From positions 1 through 40,616 of the IMG/VR virus record IMGVR_UViG_3300050821_005689: DNA of 40,616 bases, one strand, 5' to 3'. Positions 23,417 through 31,729 of the stretch are shown here, piece after piece. The stretch comes from a virus. The position numbers and the translations under genes were made by a program. Each line of letters starts with the position of its first letter. The first letter of the stretch is position 1. The notes below the pieces were generated by a model, which searched no databases, had not been told where the DNA came from, and worked only from the letters and a program-made list of their open reading frames with translations.

Positions 23417-24739
23417 ATGAGCCTTTTAAGCGACGTGTTCGAAGGCAACTTTTCTAACGTCGGCAACGACATCTCGGACGCGCCGTCATCGTTCGTTCGA
23501 GACCTCCCGAGCGAAGAACCCTACTTGATCGGGGCCGGTGCGCTCGGGGCGTTGGCCACAGGCGGCCTTTTGCTTGGACCGGAACTTCTCGGGACGGGCG
23601 CGGCGGCGGCGGGCGGCGACCTGGCGGCCGGCGGGATAGATGCGGCGGCCGGCGGATTGGATGCCGCTAACACTACTTTCGGCGCGTTCGACCCCGGAAT
23701 CATCGCGGCAGAGGGCGGGGACGCTGGGACCGCACTAGGAACGGCAGAGACGGCCGGCGCACTCGATGAACCGGCACTGGCGGCCCTTGACCCAGCCGCA
23801 GCGGCGATCGATCCGGCGGCCACGGCTGTCGGTGCAGTAGACCCGGCGCTCTCGGGAATAGACCCGGCGAGCGCGCTGGCGTTCGATTCTCCGGCAACCG
23901 ATGTCTTGGGAGGCGGCACGGGCGGCGTCGGATCGATCTTTACGGATTCGGGTGCGTTCTCGCCGGGCACGTTCGACACCGCGTTGCCAGAAGACGTTTC
24001 GGCCCTGACATCGCCGTCGGCTATCGATCAATCAGCCCTGGCGACCTCGGCCGTAGACCCGGCGGCGCTCACCAGCGGCGCGATCCCAGAGACGACCGCC
24101 ACGGCCGGGGAGACGGGCGGCATCGCTAACCTGGCGAACACGGAGATTACGGCACCAGCGGCAACAACCGGCGCTTCCACGGCCGCGAGCAACGTGCTCG
24201 GAATTCCTGGCGTGTCAAACATGCAGCTTGGAATGCTTGGCCTCGGCGCGGCGCCTCTGGCGATGACGCTTGCGATGGGCCAACCGCAATTGCCGTCCTC
24301 TGCGACTGCCTTGCAGAGTCAAGCGAACGCCCTTTCAGCGCAGGGTCAGCAAGACCTATCGAACGCCCGCGCGGGGATTCTCAACGCCGGGCAATCCGCG
24401 CAGATAGCCGTCATGGGACAGAACCTCACAAACCAGTGGCTTCAGACTCTCAAAAATCAGGGCGTTATGGACCCCACCAAAGATTCGCGGTGGCCGGAAA
24501 TTCAAGCGCAGATCGATCAGCAAACGACGGCCGCGACCGCGCAAATGTTGCAACAGAACATGACTAATGCGTTGGCGGAAACGGGACAGGCCGCGAGCGC
24601 TCTCACCTCGATCGCGCAAATGCAAGTGACGCAGGACGCGAATTTCACAAACAATTTGATCGGCGCAACCAAGTCGCTCGGCACCGTCGCGGCGATCGGT
24701 CTCGGCGGAGTCAAGCCAACTGTGCAGGTAGCAGCCTAA
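23417..24739 (+). CDS. Ala/Gly-rich internal virion protein
   Basis: The 440-residue protein has a hydrophobic Gly/Ala stretch (YLIGAGALGALATGGLLLGP, about 36-55) that could enter a membrane, then Ala/Asp/Pro repeats (AALDPAAAAIDPAATAV). A long alpha-helical C-terminal part is rich in Gln (SQANALSAQGQQDLSNARAG) and contains DSRWPEIQAQIDQQ. Position and composition fit an ejection protein delivered with the DNA. It starts 1 nt after the previous stop. Confidence 0.6.
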   Translation: MSLLSDVFEGNFSNVGNDISDAPSSFVRDLPSEEPYLIGAGALGALATGGLLLGPELLGTGAAAAGGDLAAGGIDAAAGGLDAANTTFGAFDPGIIAAEGGDAGTALGTAETAGALDEPALAALDPAAAAIDPAATAVGAVDPALSGIDPASALAFDSPATDVLGGGTGGVGSIFTDSGAFSPGTFDTALPEDVSALTSPSAIDQSALATSAVDPAALTSGAIPETTATAGETGGIANLANTEITAPAATTGASTAASNVLGIPGVSNMQLGMLGLGAAPLAMTLAMGQPQLPSSATALQSQANALSAQGQQDLSNARAGILNAGQSAQIAVMGQNLTNQWLQTLKNQGVMDPTKDSRWPEIQAQIDQQTTAATAQMLQQNMTNALAETGQAASALTSIAQMQVTQDANFTNNLIGATKSLGTVAAIGLGGVKPTVQVAA

Positions 24740-24936
24740 TGGGGACCGTTGTGTCTTTTCTCGACTTACTGCGCAAGAAATCGAAGGCGCACGCAGCGCT
24801 TAAGGCGATCTTTGACCATCCGCCGTCCATGCCGGCCGGATCAACGGCAAGCGATTGGGCTGATTTGTTCATGGAACGGTTGTGGCTTGAGGGGTTCAAG
24901 ATCGTTCCGCGCGAGAACAAAGACGAGGCGTCGTGA
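24739..24936 (+). CDS. Small hypothetical protein
   Basis: The 65-residue helical protein starts MGTVVSFLDLLRKKSKAHAA. Its ATG overlaps the previous stop (TAATG) and its stop overlaps the next ATG. A Trp/Leu-rich helix (SDWADLFMERLWLEGFKIVP) may bind another virion protein. No family is recognised. Confidence 0.6.
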   Translation: MGTVVSFLDLLRKKSKAHAALKAIFDHPPSMPAGSTASDWADLFMERLWLEGFKIVPRENKDEAS

Positions 24937-25091
24937 TGCTCGATCGCAACTTTACAATCGTCTGTCCGTTCTGCGGCGACACCGATTTCGACAAGGTTGG
25001 CCTTAAGCGTCACCTGCTTATGTGGTGTCAAGAGTACGAAGCGACGCCGCCAGAGGACGAGGACGAACCGGAGGAATGCGACCATGCCTGA
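24936..25091 (+). CDS. C2HC zinc-finger microprotein
   Basis: The 51-residue protein contains CPFCGDTDFDKVGLKRHLLM followed by WCQEY. The arrangement C-x2-C-x12-H-x4-C is that of a classical zinc finger with Cys as last ligand. An acidic tail (PPEDEDEPEECDHA) follows. GAGG lies 7 nt before the ATG, and the gene overlaps both neighbours. It might bind DNA or a protein partner. It sits between two internal-protein genes, so a virion role is possible. Confidence 0.65.
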   Translation: MLDRNFTIVCPFCGDTDFDKVGLKRHLLMWCQEYEATPPEDEDEPEECDHA

Positions 25092-26658
25092 TGACACTTT
25101 TGACCAACGCTTTCCCAGCGATCCAAGTGTCTTTGCGCCGTCGCCTCCGACGCCCGACCCGCGTACAACGCTTCGCAATGCGATGGCGCCTCCCGCGCCT
25201 CCCGCACCCCCGCCGCCGGAACCGGAACCCAATCCTCTCGATGCTCGCATTGAGGAGGATCGCCGCAAGGCCGAAGAACACACAGAGAGGGCGGAAAAGT
25301 ATTTTGAGGATGAAGCGAAAGGGTACGATACCCGCTCGCGCGACCTTGAGCCTCGGCGGAAGGCTCTTATGTCGGAACTTGAAAAGCCTCTCCCCGCCAG
25401 ACCGCATTTGCGGGAGTCGCCGCCCGCCCCACAGGTAGACACCGAGTCCGCGCAGTCTTGGATCATGGCGTCAATGCTTCTCGGCGCGCTCGCCGGGGCA
25501 TTCACGCGCAATCACGTGACCAATGCGCTCGGGGCGATGCAAGGCGCGCTCGACGGCTATGCGGCCGGCTCGCAAACCAAGTTCAACGACAACATGAAAA
25601 TTTGGGAGGCTGAAAATAAACGGGCGATCGAGGCGAACGAGAACGCCCTGACCGATTACCGTGAAATCATGGAGGATCGAAAGCTAACGATCGAACAGAA
25701 ATCGGTCGAATTGCAGATAGCCGCGCAGCAACACCAAGACCAGGCAATGGCGACGGCGGCGCGCGCGAAGAACGAGCTAACGATCGCGCAGCTTTATGAC
25801 AAACAAGCGCAAGCGCAGGAAAAGCTTAAATCGGACGGCGCGAAGATCGCAGAGCGAAAGGACGAATTCCAGCAGCGCCAGGCGGTCGCGCAAATGCGCG
25901 CGCTTGGGTACGATCCCAAGAAAGCGGACGCCTTTGTGGATCAGATCGGAAACTATCAATTGCCGCCGATTCCTGGCGCGCGCGGCGCGGCCATCATGCA
26001 ATTGGTCGCCGAGAAATATCCCAATTACGACGCCAAAAAATACAGAGCAGAGGCGGCGGCGCAAACCGCCGAGTCAAGGACGGTCGCAACCGCGGGCGCA
26101 AATATCGATCTCGTGATGCGCAGCGCTGGACCGGTTCTCGAAAGAGCAGCGCAAGCCGCTCAAGCGGTGCCCGCGACGGCATTTCCATACGTCAACAAGA
26201 TAATCCAGAGCGCGGCGCAAGCTAGCGGCGATCCGGCTATCAGAAATTTCCAACTGGCGAACATGGAACTTGCGACGACACTCGCTCGCGTGCTCAATCC
26301 TCGATCAAACATCGTCACTGTTTACGCGCGGCGAGAGGCTGAGGATAAGATTTCTGAGGCTGACAGTCCGGAGGCATATCAGGCAATCCTCGATCAGATC
26401 AAAAGGACAATCGAGAGAGAGCACAGGGCGGTGGGCGAACAGCGCAGAGGCGAGGAAATGCCGCCGATTAACGCGCCAGATTCAACGCAACGGCAGCTAC
26501 AGCCAATACATCGCCAGATTCTGCCAAAGGCGGGCGGTCCTCTCAGTACGTCAACCGGGAAAAAACAAGAGGACTTTGACTTGCCGAGTCCTTTCGGCAA
26601 ACCGCCAGGACCGCAATCATCCCTGCCAGAGGGTTGGAGTTCGGAGCAAGTAGGATGA
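25084..26658 (+). CDS. Large helical internal/ejection protein
   Basis: The 524-residue protein has a Pro-rich N-terminus (to about residue 60), long charged coiled coils (about 60-105 and 180-280), and a Gly/Ala-rich hydrophobic segment SWIMASMLLGALAGAF (about 125-140) that could insert into a membrane. Such layout is common in internal virion proteins that form a channel or travel with DNA. GGAGG is 9 nt upstream of the ATG at 25084. Confidence 0.65.
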   Translation: MPDDTFDQRFPSDPSVFAPSPPTPDPRTTLRNAMAPPAPPAPPPPEPEPNPLDARIEEDRRKAEEHTERAEKYFEDEAKGYDTRSRDLEPRRKALMSELEKPLPARPHLRESPPAPQVDTESAQSWIMASMLLGALAGAFTRNHVTNALGAMQGALDGYAAGSQTKFNDNMKIWEAENKRAIEANENALTDYREIMEDRKLTIEQKSVELQIAAQQHQDQAMATAARAKNELTIAQLYDKQAQAQEKLKSDGAKIAERKDEFQQRQAVAQMRALGYDPKKADAFVDQIGNYQLPPIPGARGAAIMQLVAEKYPNYDAKKYRAEAAAQTAESRTVATAGANIDLVMRSAGPVLERAAQAAQAVPATAFPYVNKIIQSAAQASGDPAIRNFQLANMELATTLARVLNPRSNIVTVYARREAEDKISEADSPEAYQAILDQIKRTIEREHRAVGEQRRGEEMPPINAPDSTQRQLQPIHRQILPKAGGPLSTSTGKKQEDFDLPSPFGKPPGPQSSLPEGWSSEQVG

Positions 26659-26822
26659 CGGAACCGGTTGAGGCAGAAGCCTATTTGGCACCTCGCGAGG
26701 CTCGCGAATACGCGCGGCTTGCGAATATGCCAGCAAAGCAGGCGACACCTGAAGACTTCAAGCGGTTTAACGATTTGTTGGAGAAGGCAGAGAGGCGACG
26801 CAATGGGAACGGACAAAAGTAG
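26655..26822 (+). CDS. Small helical protein
   Basis: The 55-residue protein starts MTEPVEAEAYLAPREAREYA. Almost all of it is charged helix, including a DFKRFNDLLEKAERRRNG repeat-like end. The ATG at 26655 overlaps the previous stop (ATGA) with GGAG 8 nt upstream. It overlaps the next gene by 20 bp. No family is recognised. Confidence 0.6.
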   Translation: MTEPVEAEAYLAPREAREYARLANMPAKQATPEDFKRFNDLLEKAERRRNGNGQK

Positions 26823-26907
26823 CATGAAGGTTCTGGTCTTCGCTATCGTCTTCGCCGTTGTCGGCGCCTTTCTTTGGCACCTCTACGGACTGCACGGAGT
26901 CATGTGA
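26803..26907 (+). CDS. Small single-span membrane protein
   Basis: The 34-residue protein has one strongly hydrophobic helix (MKVLVFAIVFAVVGAFLWHL, residues 8-27) and short polar ends. GAGG lies 7 nt before the ATG, and its stop overlaps the next ATG (TGATG). It could be a pinholin-like or accessory lysis protein, or an assembly membrane protein, but it is far from the GH25/holin cassette, so its role is open. Confidence 0.55.
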   Translation: MGTDKSSMKVLVFAIVFAVVGAFLWHLYGLHGVM

Positions 26908-28316
26908 TGCCGACATTCAAATTCACGTCGCCCGAAGGGACCGACTACTACGGTGAAGGCTCGGACGAGACCGAAGCGTTCTCGAACGCAAAGCCGATGT
27001 CCGCAGGCGAGGTGGCGGCCATGCGCACGCGCCAGGCGGCCAAGCCATCGGGCGGCCGGCAGGAATCCGAATTCACGGGCGAGCTAGAAAATATGCTCGT
27101 GCCCGGACTCAATGCCGCCAAAAGCGCTATGCGAGGCGAGTACGGCCAGGCGGCGAAAGAGGCGGGCATGTCCGCGGCGGGGTGGGCGGCCGGTCCGGTC
27201 CTGTCGCGCATTCCAAACGCGCTCAAAGCCGGCGGCGCCATGGGGGCGGGCTTGTTCTCGCCGACCGCAACGGCGGCAGATTCGAAATTCCCGTTTATCG
27301 CCGACCCTGAAGAACGCCAAGCCGCAGATATGCGGTACAACAACATTAAGGAGTATTCGCCAGACCCGAAAACGGGTCGCATGCTTCCCGATCGGGAAAA
27401 GACCGCTAAAGCGCGCGATGCGTTCTTCGGTGAGCAACAGAAGCTTTCGAAAGAGCGCGCGGAAAATCTGGCTGAACAGAAAGACTTTGACGAACACGTA
27501 AAAGAGGGGGTCGAGAAGCTTTCCCCGGAGGAAAAGCAAATCTACAACTCGATTACCGTTCCCGGCGATCCAGGCCAGACCCGCGCGCAGAAAGCGCAAT
27601 TTCTCCAAGCGGCGGCAGAGCATCGCAAGCAATTGACGATGACGTGGGCGGAAAAACATCCGCAGGAAATGGAAGAATTGCAGATGGGAGCCGTTGGTCT
27701 CTCAACGATCGCGCCGATATATCAAAACTGGCGCCGAGCGCTCGGTCTCAACAGATCAGCAAAGGACGCAGAGCAGGCGTTCCTGAAAACGACCAAGGCT
27801 CGCGCTCCGAAAAGCGCAAAAGACGAATTGGCTTGGCGCACGAAGCTTGCCGAGGAAATGGACGGGGTAGAAGACCCTGCGTTTTTAAGGGCCATGGCCA
27901 AGTCGGCGCTCGTTGGCGGGCTCGCCTCTAGCGCGGCAACGCAGGCGCCTAATTTCGTTGATTGGGCGAGGCAACCGCCGGGCGAGGCTCGCGACAAGGC
28001 GCGCGCGGCGGCGCTCGATCCCGAAGCCTATGCGCGGTCGGCATTAGAGGGCGGCCTGTTCGCTGGGGCGGGGAAAGGCATGTCCGAAAAATTCGGGATG
28101 CTTCCGACCGCGAAAGCGCGCAATCGGGCAATCATCGGGACGGTGCGAGAGAAGGAGGCCGCCGCGGCCGACAAGCTTCGCATGGCCCAAGAGGCGAAAG
28201 ACAAGGCCGCGCTTGCCAAGGCGCTAAAGGCGGGCGGCGCCGGTTCGGCGCTCAAGCCGCAAAGCCCGCTCAGTCCTCAACACCAACTCGATATCCTGAC
28301 ATCCGGCGGCGCGTGA
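26907..28316 (+). CDS. Internal virion/ejection protein
   Basis: The 469-residue protein opens MPTFKFTSPEGTDYYGEGSD, a short beta domain resembling those seen at the start of phage tail or internal proteins. A mostly helical Ala/Glu/Lys-rich body follows, with a hydrophobic segment near residues 80-130 and a Lys/Ala-rich end. GGAG lies 7 nt upstream of the ATG. It is probably delivered into the host at infection. No enzyme motif is visible. Confidence 0.65.
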   Translation: MPTFKFTSPEGTDYYGEGSDETEAFSNAKPMSAGEVAAMRTRQAAKPSGGRQESEFTGELENMLVPGLNAAKSAMRGEYGQAAKEAGMSAAGWAAGPVLSRIPNALKAGGAMGAGLFSPTATAADSKFPFIADPEERQAADMRYNNIKEYSPDPKTGRMLPDREKTAKARDAFFGEQQKLSKERAENLAEQKDFDEHVKEGVEKLSPEEKQIYNSITVPGDPGQTRAQKAQFLQAAAEHRKQLTMTWAEKHPQEMEELQMGAVGLSTIAPIYQNWRRALGLNRSAKDAEQAFLKTTKARAPKSAKDELAWRTKLAEEMDGVEDPAFLRAMAKSALVGGLASSAATQAPNFVDWARQPPGEARDKARAAALDPEAYARSALEGGLFAGAGKGMSEKFGMLPTAKARNRAIIGTVREKEAAAADKLRMAQEAKDKAALAKALKAGGAGSALKPQSPLSPQHQLDILTSGGA

Positions 28317-28867
28317 TGTCGGACTCGGTGTGGATTACGTTGGGGCGGGAACACATAGAGTTCGCCGATGATCTCGCGCGCAGATGGTTGGAGAGCGCCA
28401 CATCAAAGAACAGGCCGCCCACCAACGGCGCGCCGACGGATCGCAAAAAGGCACACAAGCTAGATATTATCGGCGCCAGGTGTGAGGCAGCCGCGAAGCT
28501 TTATCTCAATCCGGTGAAATGGAACATTTGCGAGAACATCGGCGGAAAAATCCCGGACTTCGAAGATTGGATCGATGTCAAAGGTAGGTCGAAATGTACT
28601 TACGACCTGTGTGTGCAGATAAAGGGAAACCCGTGGTGGGCGTATCTGCTTGTGTACGGTGACAAGCACCCCCTCTACGAAATAGTTGGTTGGTGTTGGG
28701 GGTTTGAAGCGCAATGGACTCGCATCACAGACCCGGCAGGCGGCCGTCCCGGTCATTTCGTCAAACGGGACGCGCCGGTTATGAAGCCTCCGAAAACGCT
28801 GTTTAACGAACTCAGGGACAGACAGAGATTAGACGCTCTGGCGCATGAGTGGACAGATGGCCGATGA
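28316..28867 (+). CDS. PD-(D/E)XK nuclease-like protein
   Basis: The 183-residue protein has GGKIPDFEDWIDVKGRSK in the middle. An Asp followed by a hydrophobic strand ending D-V-K is the core of PD-(D/E)XK nucleases, and the next strand (YDLCVQIKGNPWWAYLLVYG) is the expected partner. A conserved-looking YEIVGWCWGFEA follows, then DPAGGRPGHFV. I recognise similar proteins in phages of related hosts, annotated as hypothetical. It could be a nicking or recombination nuclease. The first Asp and the later Lys should be tested. It overlaps the previous stop by TGATG. Confidence 0.55.
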   Translation: MSDSVWITLGREHIEFADDLARRWLESATSKNRPPTNGAPTDRKKAHKLDIIGARCEAAAKLYLNPVKWNICENIGGKIPDFEDWIDVKGRSKCTYDLCVQIKGNPWWAYLLVYGDKHPLYEIVGWCWGFEAQWTRITDPAGGRPGHFVKRDAPVMKPPKTLFNELRDRQRLDALAHEWTDGR

Positions 28868-29249
28868 TGACGACTTTGAGCAACAGGGCTTTCAGCCGCG
28901 CAATCGCGCCGCAGAAATTGCCGAGACTGTTGCGGCGGCAGCGGCGGCGCTGGCGAGCGGCGCTCTGTTACGGGCTCAAGAGATTATCGCCCTGGCTGAC
29001 GACCTCGGGAACTTTCAAACCAACGTGGATTCGTCGGTCATAGAGTCAATCGGCTATAACCTGGCGACCAACAGCGTTACGGCCAATTTTCGGGATGGCT
29101 CGCAATGGACCTGGCCTAACATCCCGATCGGCGAGTTTCTGAGGTGGTTAAATGCCTCGTCTAAGGGGCAATTCTTCAACAGCGAGGTAAGAGGCCGATG
29201 GGCGCCGTTGTCTCATCTAAGCGAAGGAACGAAGGGCCGGCGGAAGTAG
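28857..29249 (+). CDS. KTSC-domain protein
   Basis: The 130-residue protein has a helical, Ala-rich N-terminal half and a KTSC domain at about 65-115, with SVIESIGYNLATNSVTANFR, then QWTWPNIP and SKGQFFN. KTSC domains are small beta folds found in phages and in a lysyl-tRNA synthetase-linked family and may bind nucleic acid. The start at 28857 is chosen. In-frame ATG codons at 28845 and nearby are equally possible since no strong ribosome site is visible. Confidence 0.65.
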   Translation: MADDDDFEQQGFQPRNRAAEIAETVAAAAAALASGALLRAQEIIALADDLGNFQTNVDSSVIESIGYNLATNSVTANFRDGSQWTWPNIPIGEFLRWLNASSKGQFFNSEVRGRWAPLSHLSEGTKGRRK

Positions 29250-29419
29250 AAAAGCCAGAGGACGCTTTCGTAACGGTGGTGCGCGAAAAGATGCAAAAAG
29301 CCCTAAATGCGGAGGGCTGGGACGCTAAAGAGCAGAACTTGCTTTTCGCCAATTGCATCAAGTTCATAGCTGTCACGATGAAGCTTAAAGGCGACGATGG
29401 ATCGTTCTTCGATGACTGA
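29198..29419 (+). CDS. Small hypothetical protein
   Basis: The 73-residue protein has a basic start (MGAVVSSKRRNEGPAEVEKP) and a helical middle (TVVREKMQKALNAEGW). The ATG follows a GAGGTAAGAGG stretch and overlaps the KTSC gene by 52 bp. No family is recognised. Confidence 0.55.
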   Translation: MGAVVSSKRRNEGPAEVEKPEDAFVTVVREKMQKALNAEGWDAKEQNLLFANCIKFIAVTMKLKGDDGSFFDD

Positions 29420-29789
29420 GCAGCAAGATTCCAAGATTCAAGTACGCAAGCCGACCGCGTATGAACAAATCCCAACCCCCTCGCCGAACGGGTCCGAACG
29501 CGTGACCGTGATCGGATCGACCGGGACCGGCGCCCGACTCAATCTTCGGCCGGCCGAGTCGGCGGAATCCGGATCGACAGACTTAATCGAGGCCGTCGGG
29601 ACGGTTTTTCGGGCAGTGACGGCCAAGATCGCTTTTCACGAAAACGAAGCCAGGCGCCTCCGGGAGGCTCTTGCGCCGTTCGGCCAACTTGCGCGACAAT
29701 CCGCCGCGCCACCCCCCGACACGGAAAGCGCCACCATCGAGGCATTGTTGGCCGTTGCCTCGGAACTCAAAAAAGGAGAATCGCCGTGA
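29397..29789 (+). CDS. Hypothetical late protein
   Basis: The 130-residue protein has a disordered N-terminal half and a charged helical second half (FRAVTAKIAFHENEARRLRE). AAAGG before the ATG at 29397 supports that start, and an in-frame ATG at 29412 is the alternative. Its end overlaps the next gene's GTG. The role is unknown. It is helical and could oligomerise. Confidence 0.6.
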   Translation: MDRSSMTEQQDSKIQVRKPTAYEQIPTPSPNGSERVTVIGSTGTGARLNLRPAESAESGSTDLIEAVGTVFRAVTAKIAFHENEARRLREALAPFGQLARQSAAPPPDTESATIEALLAVASELKKGESP

Positions 29790-30217
29790 GATTTGACGCC
29801 CGCGCCCGCGAAGCATCGTGGACCGCTGCTTTCGCGCTGTTCGCCGCCATCTTCGTTCTGACCATCCTCTATTGGGGGTTCGGCGGAAAGGCGAAGGCTC
29901 AACCGACGGCGAACCTTCCGGACATGATCATCACGAGCGTCACGACCGGCGCGGTAGCGGCAATCGCGCCCGTCAACCCGTCGCGGCGATCGTTTCAAAT
30001 TTGCACGGCGACAAATCCGATTTGGTGGGCGCCAACCAACCCGCCCGGAATGACACAGGTGACGCCCGCCGCGAACAACGGAATCCTGATTGCGGCCGGC
30101 ACGTGTTTCGTTCCTCCAGCTCTGATAGCCGCCTCGGGGACATCTGGCGGGATGGGCGCCGCGCTTAACGCTATCGCGACCGGCGGAACGGCGATCGTCA
30201 CTGTTTTGGAGTATTGA
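29786..30217 (+). CDS. Membrane-anchored small virion or envelope protein
   Basis: The 143-residue protein starts at GTG with AGGAG 7 nt upstream. Residues 12-32 form a hydrophobic segment (AAFALFAAIFVLTILYWGFG) that may be a signal anchor, with a KAKAQ-type cleavage possibility. The mature part is Ala/Thr/Pro-rich and beta-like. It could be a minor envelope-associated or late virion protein. No family is recognised. Confidence 0.6.
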   Translation: MRFDARAREASWTAAFALFAAIFVLTILYWGFGGKAKAQPTANLPDMIITSVTTGAVAAIAPVNPSRRSFQICTATNPIWWAPTNPPGMTQVTPAANNGILIAAGTCFVPPALIAASGTSGGMGAALNAIATGGTAIVTVLEY

Positions 30218-30221
30218 TCAA

Positions 30222-30578
30222 ATGTCGGGCGGCCTACGCTTCCGAAACGAAGAACAACTGTTTTCGAGCAAGGGAACGCCGCTCGTTGCCGGCACGCAAA
30301 CGATCGTTCCAGCGGCGGCGCTCGTTGGCGTTCAACGGGCGTGCATCTATCGCTATCGGATTCAGGCGGTCGCCGCCTCGACCTACCAGTTTCAGGACAC
30401 GGGCGGCAATCTTCTGTCTACCGTGTACAGTTTGACGCTCGGCCAAATCGACATCGAGCGTATGGCGATCAACGGCGACTATCTATGGCAGTCCAGCGCG
30501 CCCGGTCTCGGAATTCAGCTAATCGTCGGCGGCACCGGTCCGATTAACTGTGACATTTGGTGGGCGCCAGGAGCGTAG
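30222..30578 (+). CDS. Small beta-rich virion protein
   Basis: The 118-residue protein starts MSGGLRFRNEEQLFSSKGTP and is composed of short beta strands with Gln and Gly (YRYRIQAVAASTYQFQDTGG). It ends with IQLIVGGTGPINCDIWWAPG. It lies just before the lysis cassette and resembles small decoration or head-fibre proteins in composition only. The upstream gap is 4 bp. Confidence 0.6.
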   Translation: MSGGLRFRNEEQLFSSKGTPLVAGTQTIVPAAALVGVQRACIYRYRIQAVAASTYQFQDTGGNLLSTVYSLTLGQIDIERMAINGDYLWQSSAPGLGIQLIVGGTGPINCDIWWAPGA

Positions 30579-30580
30579 CT

Positions 30581-30670
30581 ATGCGCAGACCGATGATAGT
30601 TCGCGTGCGACCTCGGGGCCGGCGGCGACGCATGATGCCGCGAAGGCGTGTGATCAGATTGCGGAGATGA
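30581..30670 (+). CDS. 29-residue arginine-rich micropeptide next to the lysin
   Basis: An ATG with AGGAG 7 nt upstream opens a 29-residue frame that is more than half arginine (RPRGRRRRMMPRRRVIRLRR). Its stop overlaps the GH25 start (ATGA), so it is coupled to the lysin. Possible roles are a nucleic-acid binder, a membrane-disrupting cationic peptide that aids lysis, or a leader that sets lysin translation. It is distinct from the micropeptide at 8669, but shares extreme basicity. Confidence 0.55.
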   Translation: MRRPMIVRVRPRGRRRRMMPRRRVIRLRR

Positions 30671-31350
30671 CCTTTATGACGTTGCGGCCACTCGTTTTTG
30701 ACATGTACCACAGCGACGCTTCCGAGGAGCGCGACGGCAAGCTGGTAGACCTGGCGGACTTCACCAAGGCATACGCGGCCGGTTATCGCGGCGTACTCCA
30801 TAAGGCGACGGAGGGCGTGACGTTTGTTGACCCCCTCTACAAGTCGCGCCGGGCGAAAGCGATTGCGGCCGGGCTCAAATGGGGCGCCTATCATTTCATG
30901 CGCCCCGGGGATGTCGGCGATCAGGTTTCTTTTTTCCTCAAGGCGGTCGGTCCGTCGGCGCTAGTTCCGGCGACGCGGTACGCGCTCGACTACGAAGACG
31001 ACCGGCTCGCGCTCTGGCAAGCGATCCAATGGCTCGAACTCATCCGGATCGCTACCAACCAAACGCCATGGATGTATGGCGGCGGCGTAATCAAGGACCA
31101 AGTTGCGCGCGGCGCTCCGTCGCCTGCCCTGGCGCAATATCCGCTTTGGCTCGCCGAATACTCGCAAGGTGACGCCATCCCGAGGCCATGGACTAAGTTT
31201 GTGCTCTGGCAGCGCAGCGGCGATGGGGAGGGGCCGAACCCCCACCAAATCCCCGGAATAGGCGCCAAGGAGGATGTCAGTTGGTTTGACGGTTCCGACG
31301 CCGAACTCGCCCTAGCGTGGAACACCACCCCGGCAGGAGTCCAAATATGA
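30667..31350 (+). CDS. GH25 muramidase (endolysin)
   Basis: The 227-residue protein is an N-acetylmuramidase that cuts the peptidoglycan glycan backbone at lysis. The GH25 fold is recognised by the N-terminal strand LRPLVFDMYHSD (Asp near residue 12) and by the DxE motif YALDYEDD (Asp near 108, Glu near 110), with KATEG and YHFMRPGD in the expected spots. No signal peptide or cell-wall-binding domain is seen, so a holin should release it. The ATG at 30667 is preferred because it overlaps the micropeptide stop. An in-frame ATG at 30676 is possible. Confidence 0.9.
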   Translation: MTFMTLRPLVFDMYHSDASEERDGKLVDLADFTKAYAAGYRGVLHKATEGVTFVDPLYKSRRAKAIAAGLKWGAYHFMRPGDVGDQVSFFLKAVGPSALVPATRYALDYEDDRLALWQAIQWLELIRIATNQTPWMYGGGVIKDQVARGAPSPALAQYPLWLAEYSQGDAIPRPWTKFVLWQRSGDGEGPNPHQIPGIGAKEDVSWFDGSDAELALAWNTTPAGVQI

Positions 31351-31556
31351 ACCCGAACACCGCGGCCGTGATAATGGCCATTTTCACTTTCATAGGAATT
31401 GCGGGGCAAACGCCGCTACCGGTATGGATTCCAACCGCAATCGCCATGGACATCCAAAGTACATGTGTATGGTTGGCGTTGCTTGGAAACGGGGTGGGTA
31501 CGTACCTGCATCTGACATCAACGGCGGTGGCCGGCGCGCTTGGCCCTAAGACTTAA
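31347..31556 (+). CDS. Holin-like membrane protein
   Basis: The 69-residue protein has two hydrophobic helices, about residues 6-30 (AAVIMAIFTFIGIAGQTPLP) and 32-55 (AIAMDIQSTCVWLALLGNG). Short polar ends and direct position after the muramidase fit a small class II holin that opens the inner membrane. AGGAG lies 7 nt before the ATG, which overlaps the lysin stop (ATGA). Function is inferred from position and topology. Confidence 0.7.
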   Translation: MNPNTAAVIMAIFTFIGIAGQTPLPVWIPTAIAMDIQSTCVWLALLGNGVGTYLHLTSTAVAGALGPKT

Positions 31557-31729
31557 TCGTCGCCGTTCAAAAGTTTAAATTTCCGCTTGATGGCGTGCGC
31601 CCAAGCTATGCATACGTGCCATCCAAGACCCGTATTGCGGTGCAAGTAGGCGGCGCGCTCCCACAGGGAACCGGATTTGGCGGCGGTGGCCTCAATCCTG
31701 TTTATCTCGTCCGGAGTCCACCCGTTCAT
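31553..31729 (-). CDS. Small hypothetical protein, convergent with the holin
   Basis: The 58-residue protein starts MNGWTPDEINRIEATAAKSG and has helical, His/Trp-containing sequence (LHRNTGLGWHVCIAWAHAIK). Its stop overlaps the holin stop on the opposite strand. GGTGGCGGACA precedes the ATG. It belongs to the reversed block 31553-32610. No family is recognised. Confidence 0.6.
   Translation of the reverse strand: MNGWTPDEINRIEATAAKSGSLWERAAYLHRNTGLGWHVCIAWAHAIKRKFKLLNGDD

Noticed and set aside
31593-31612. AAGCTATGCATACGT resembling the 98-bp leader start
   Set aside because: Only about ten bases match, it lies inside a small coding region, and it is not next to a start. It is treated as chance.
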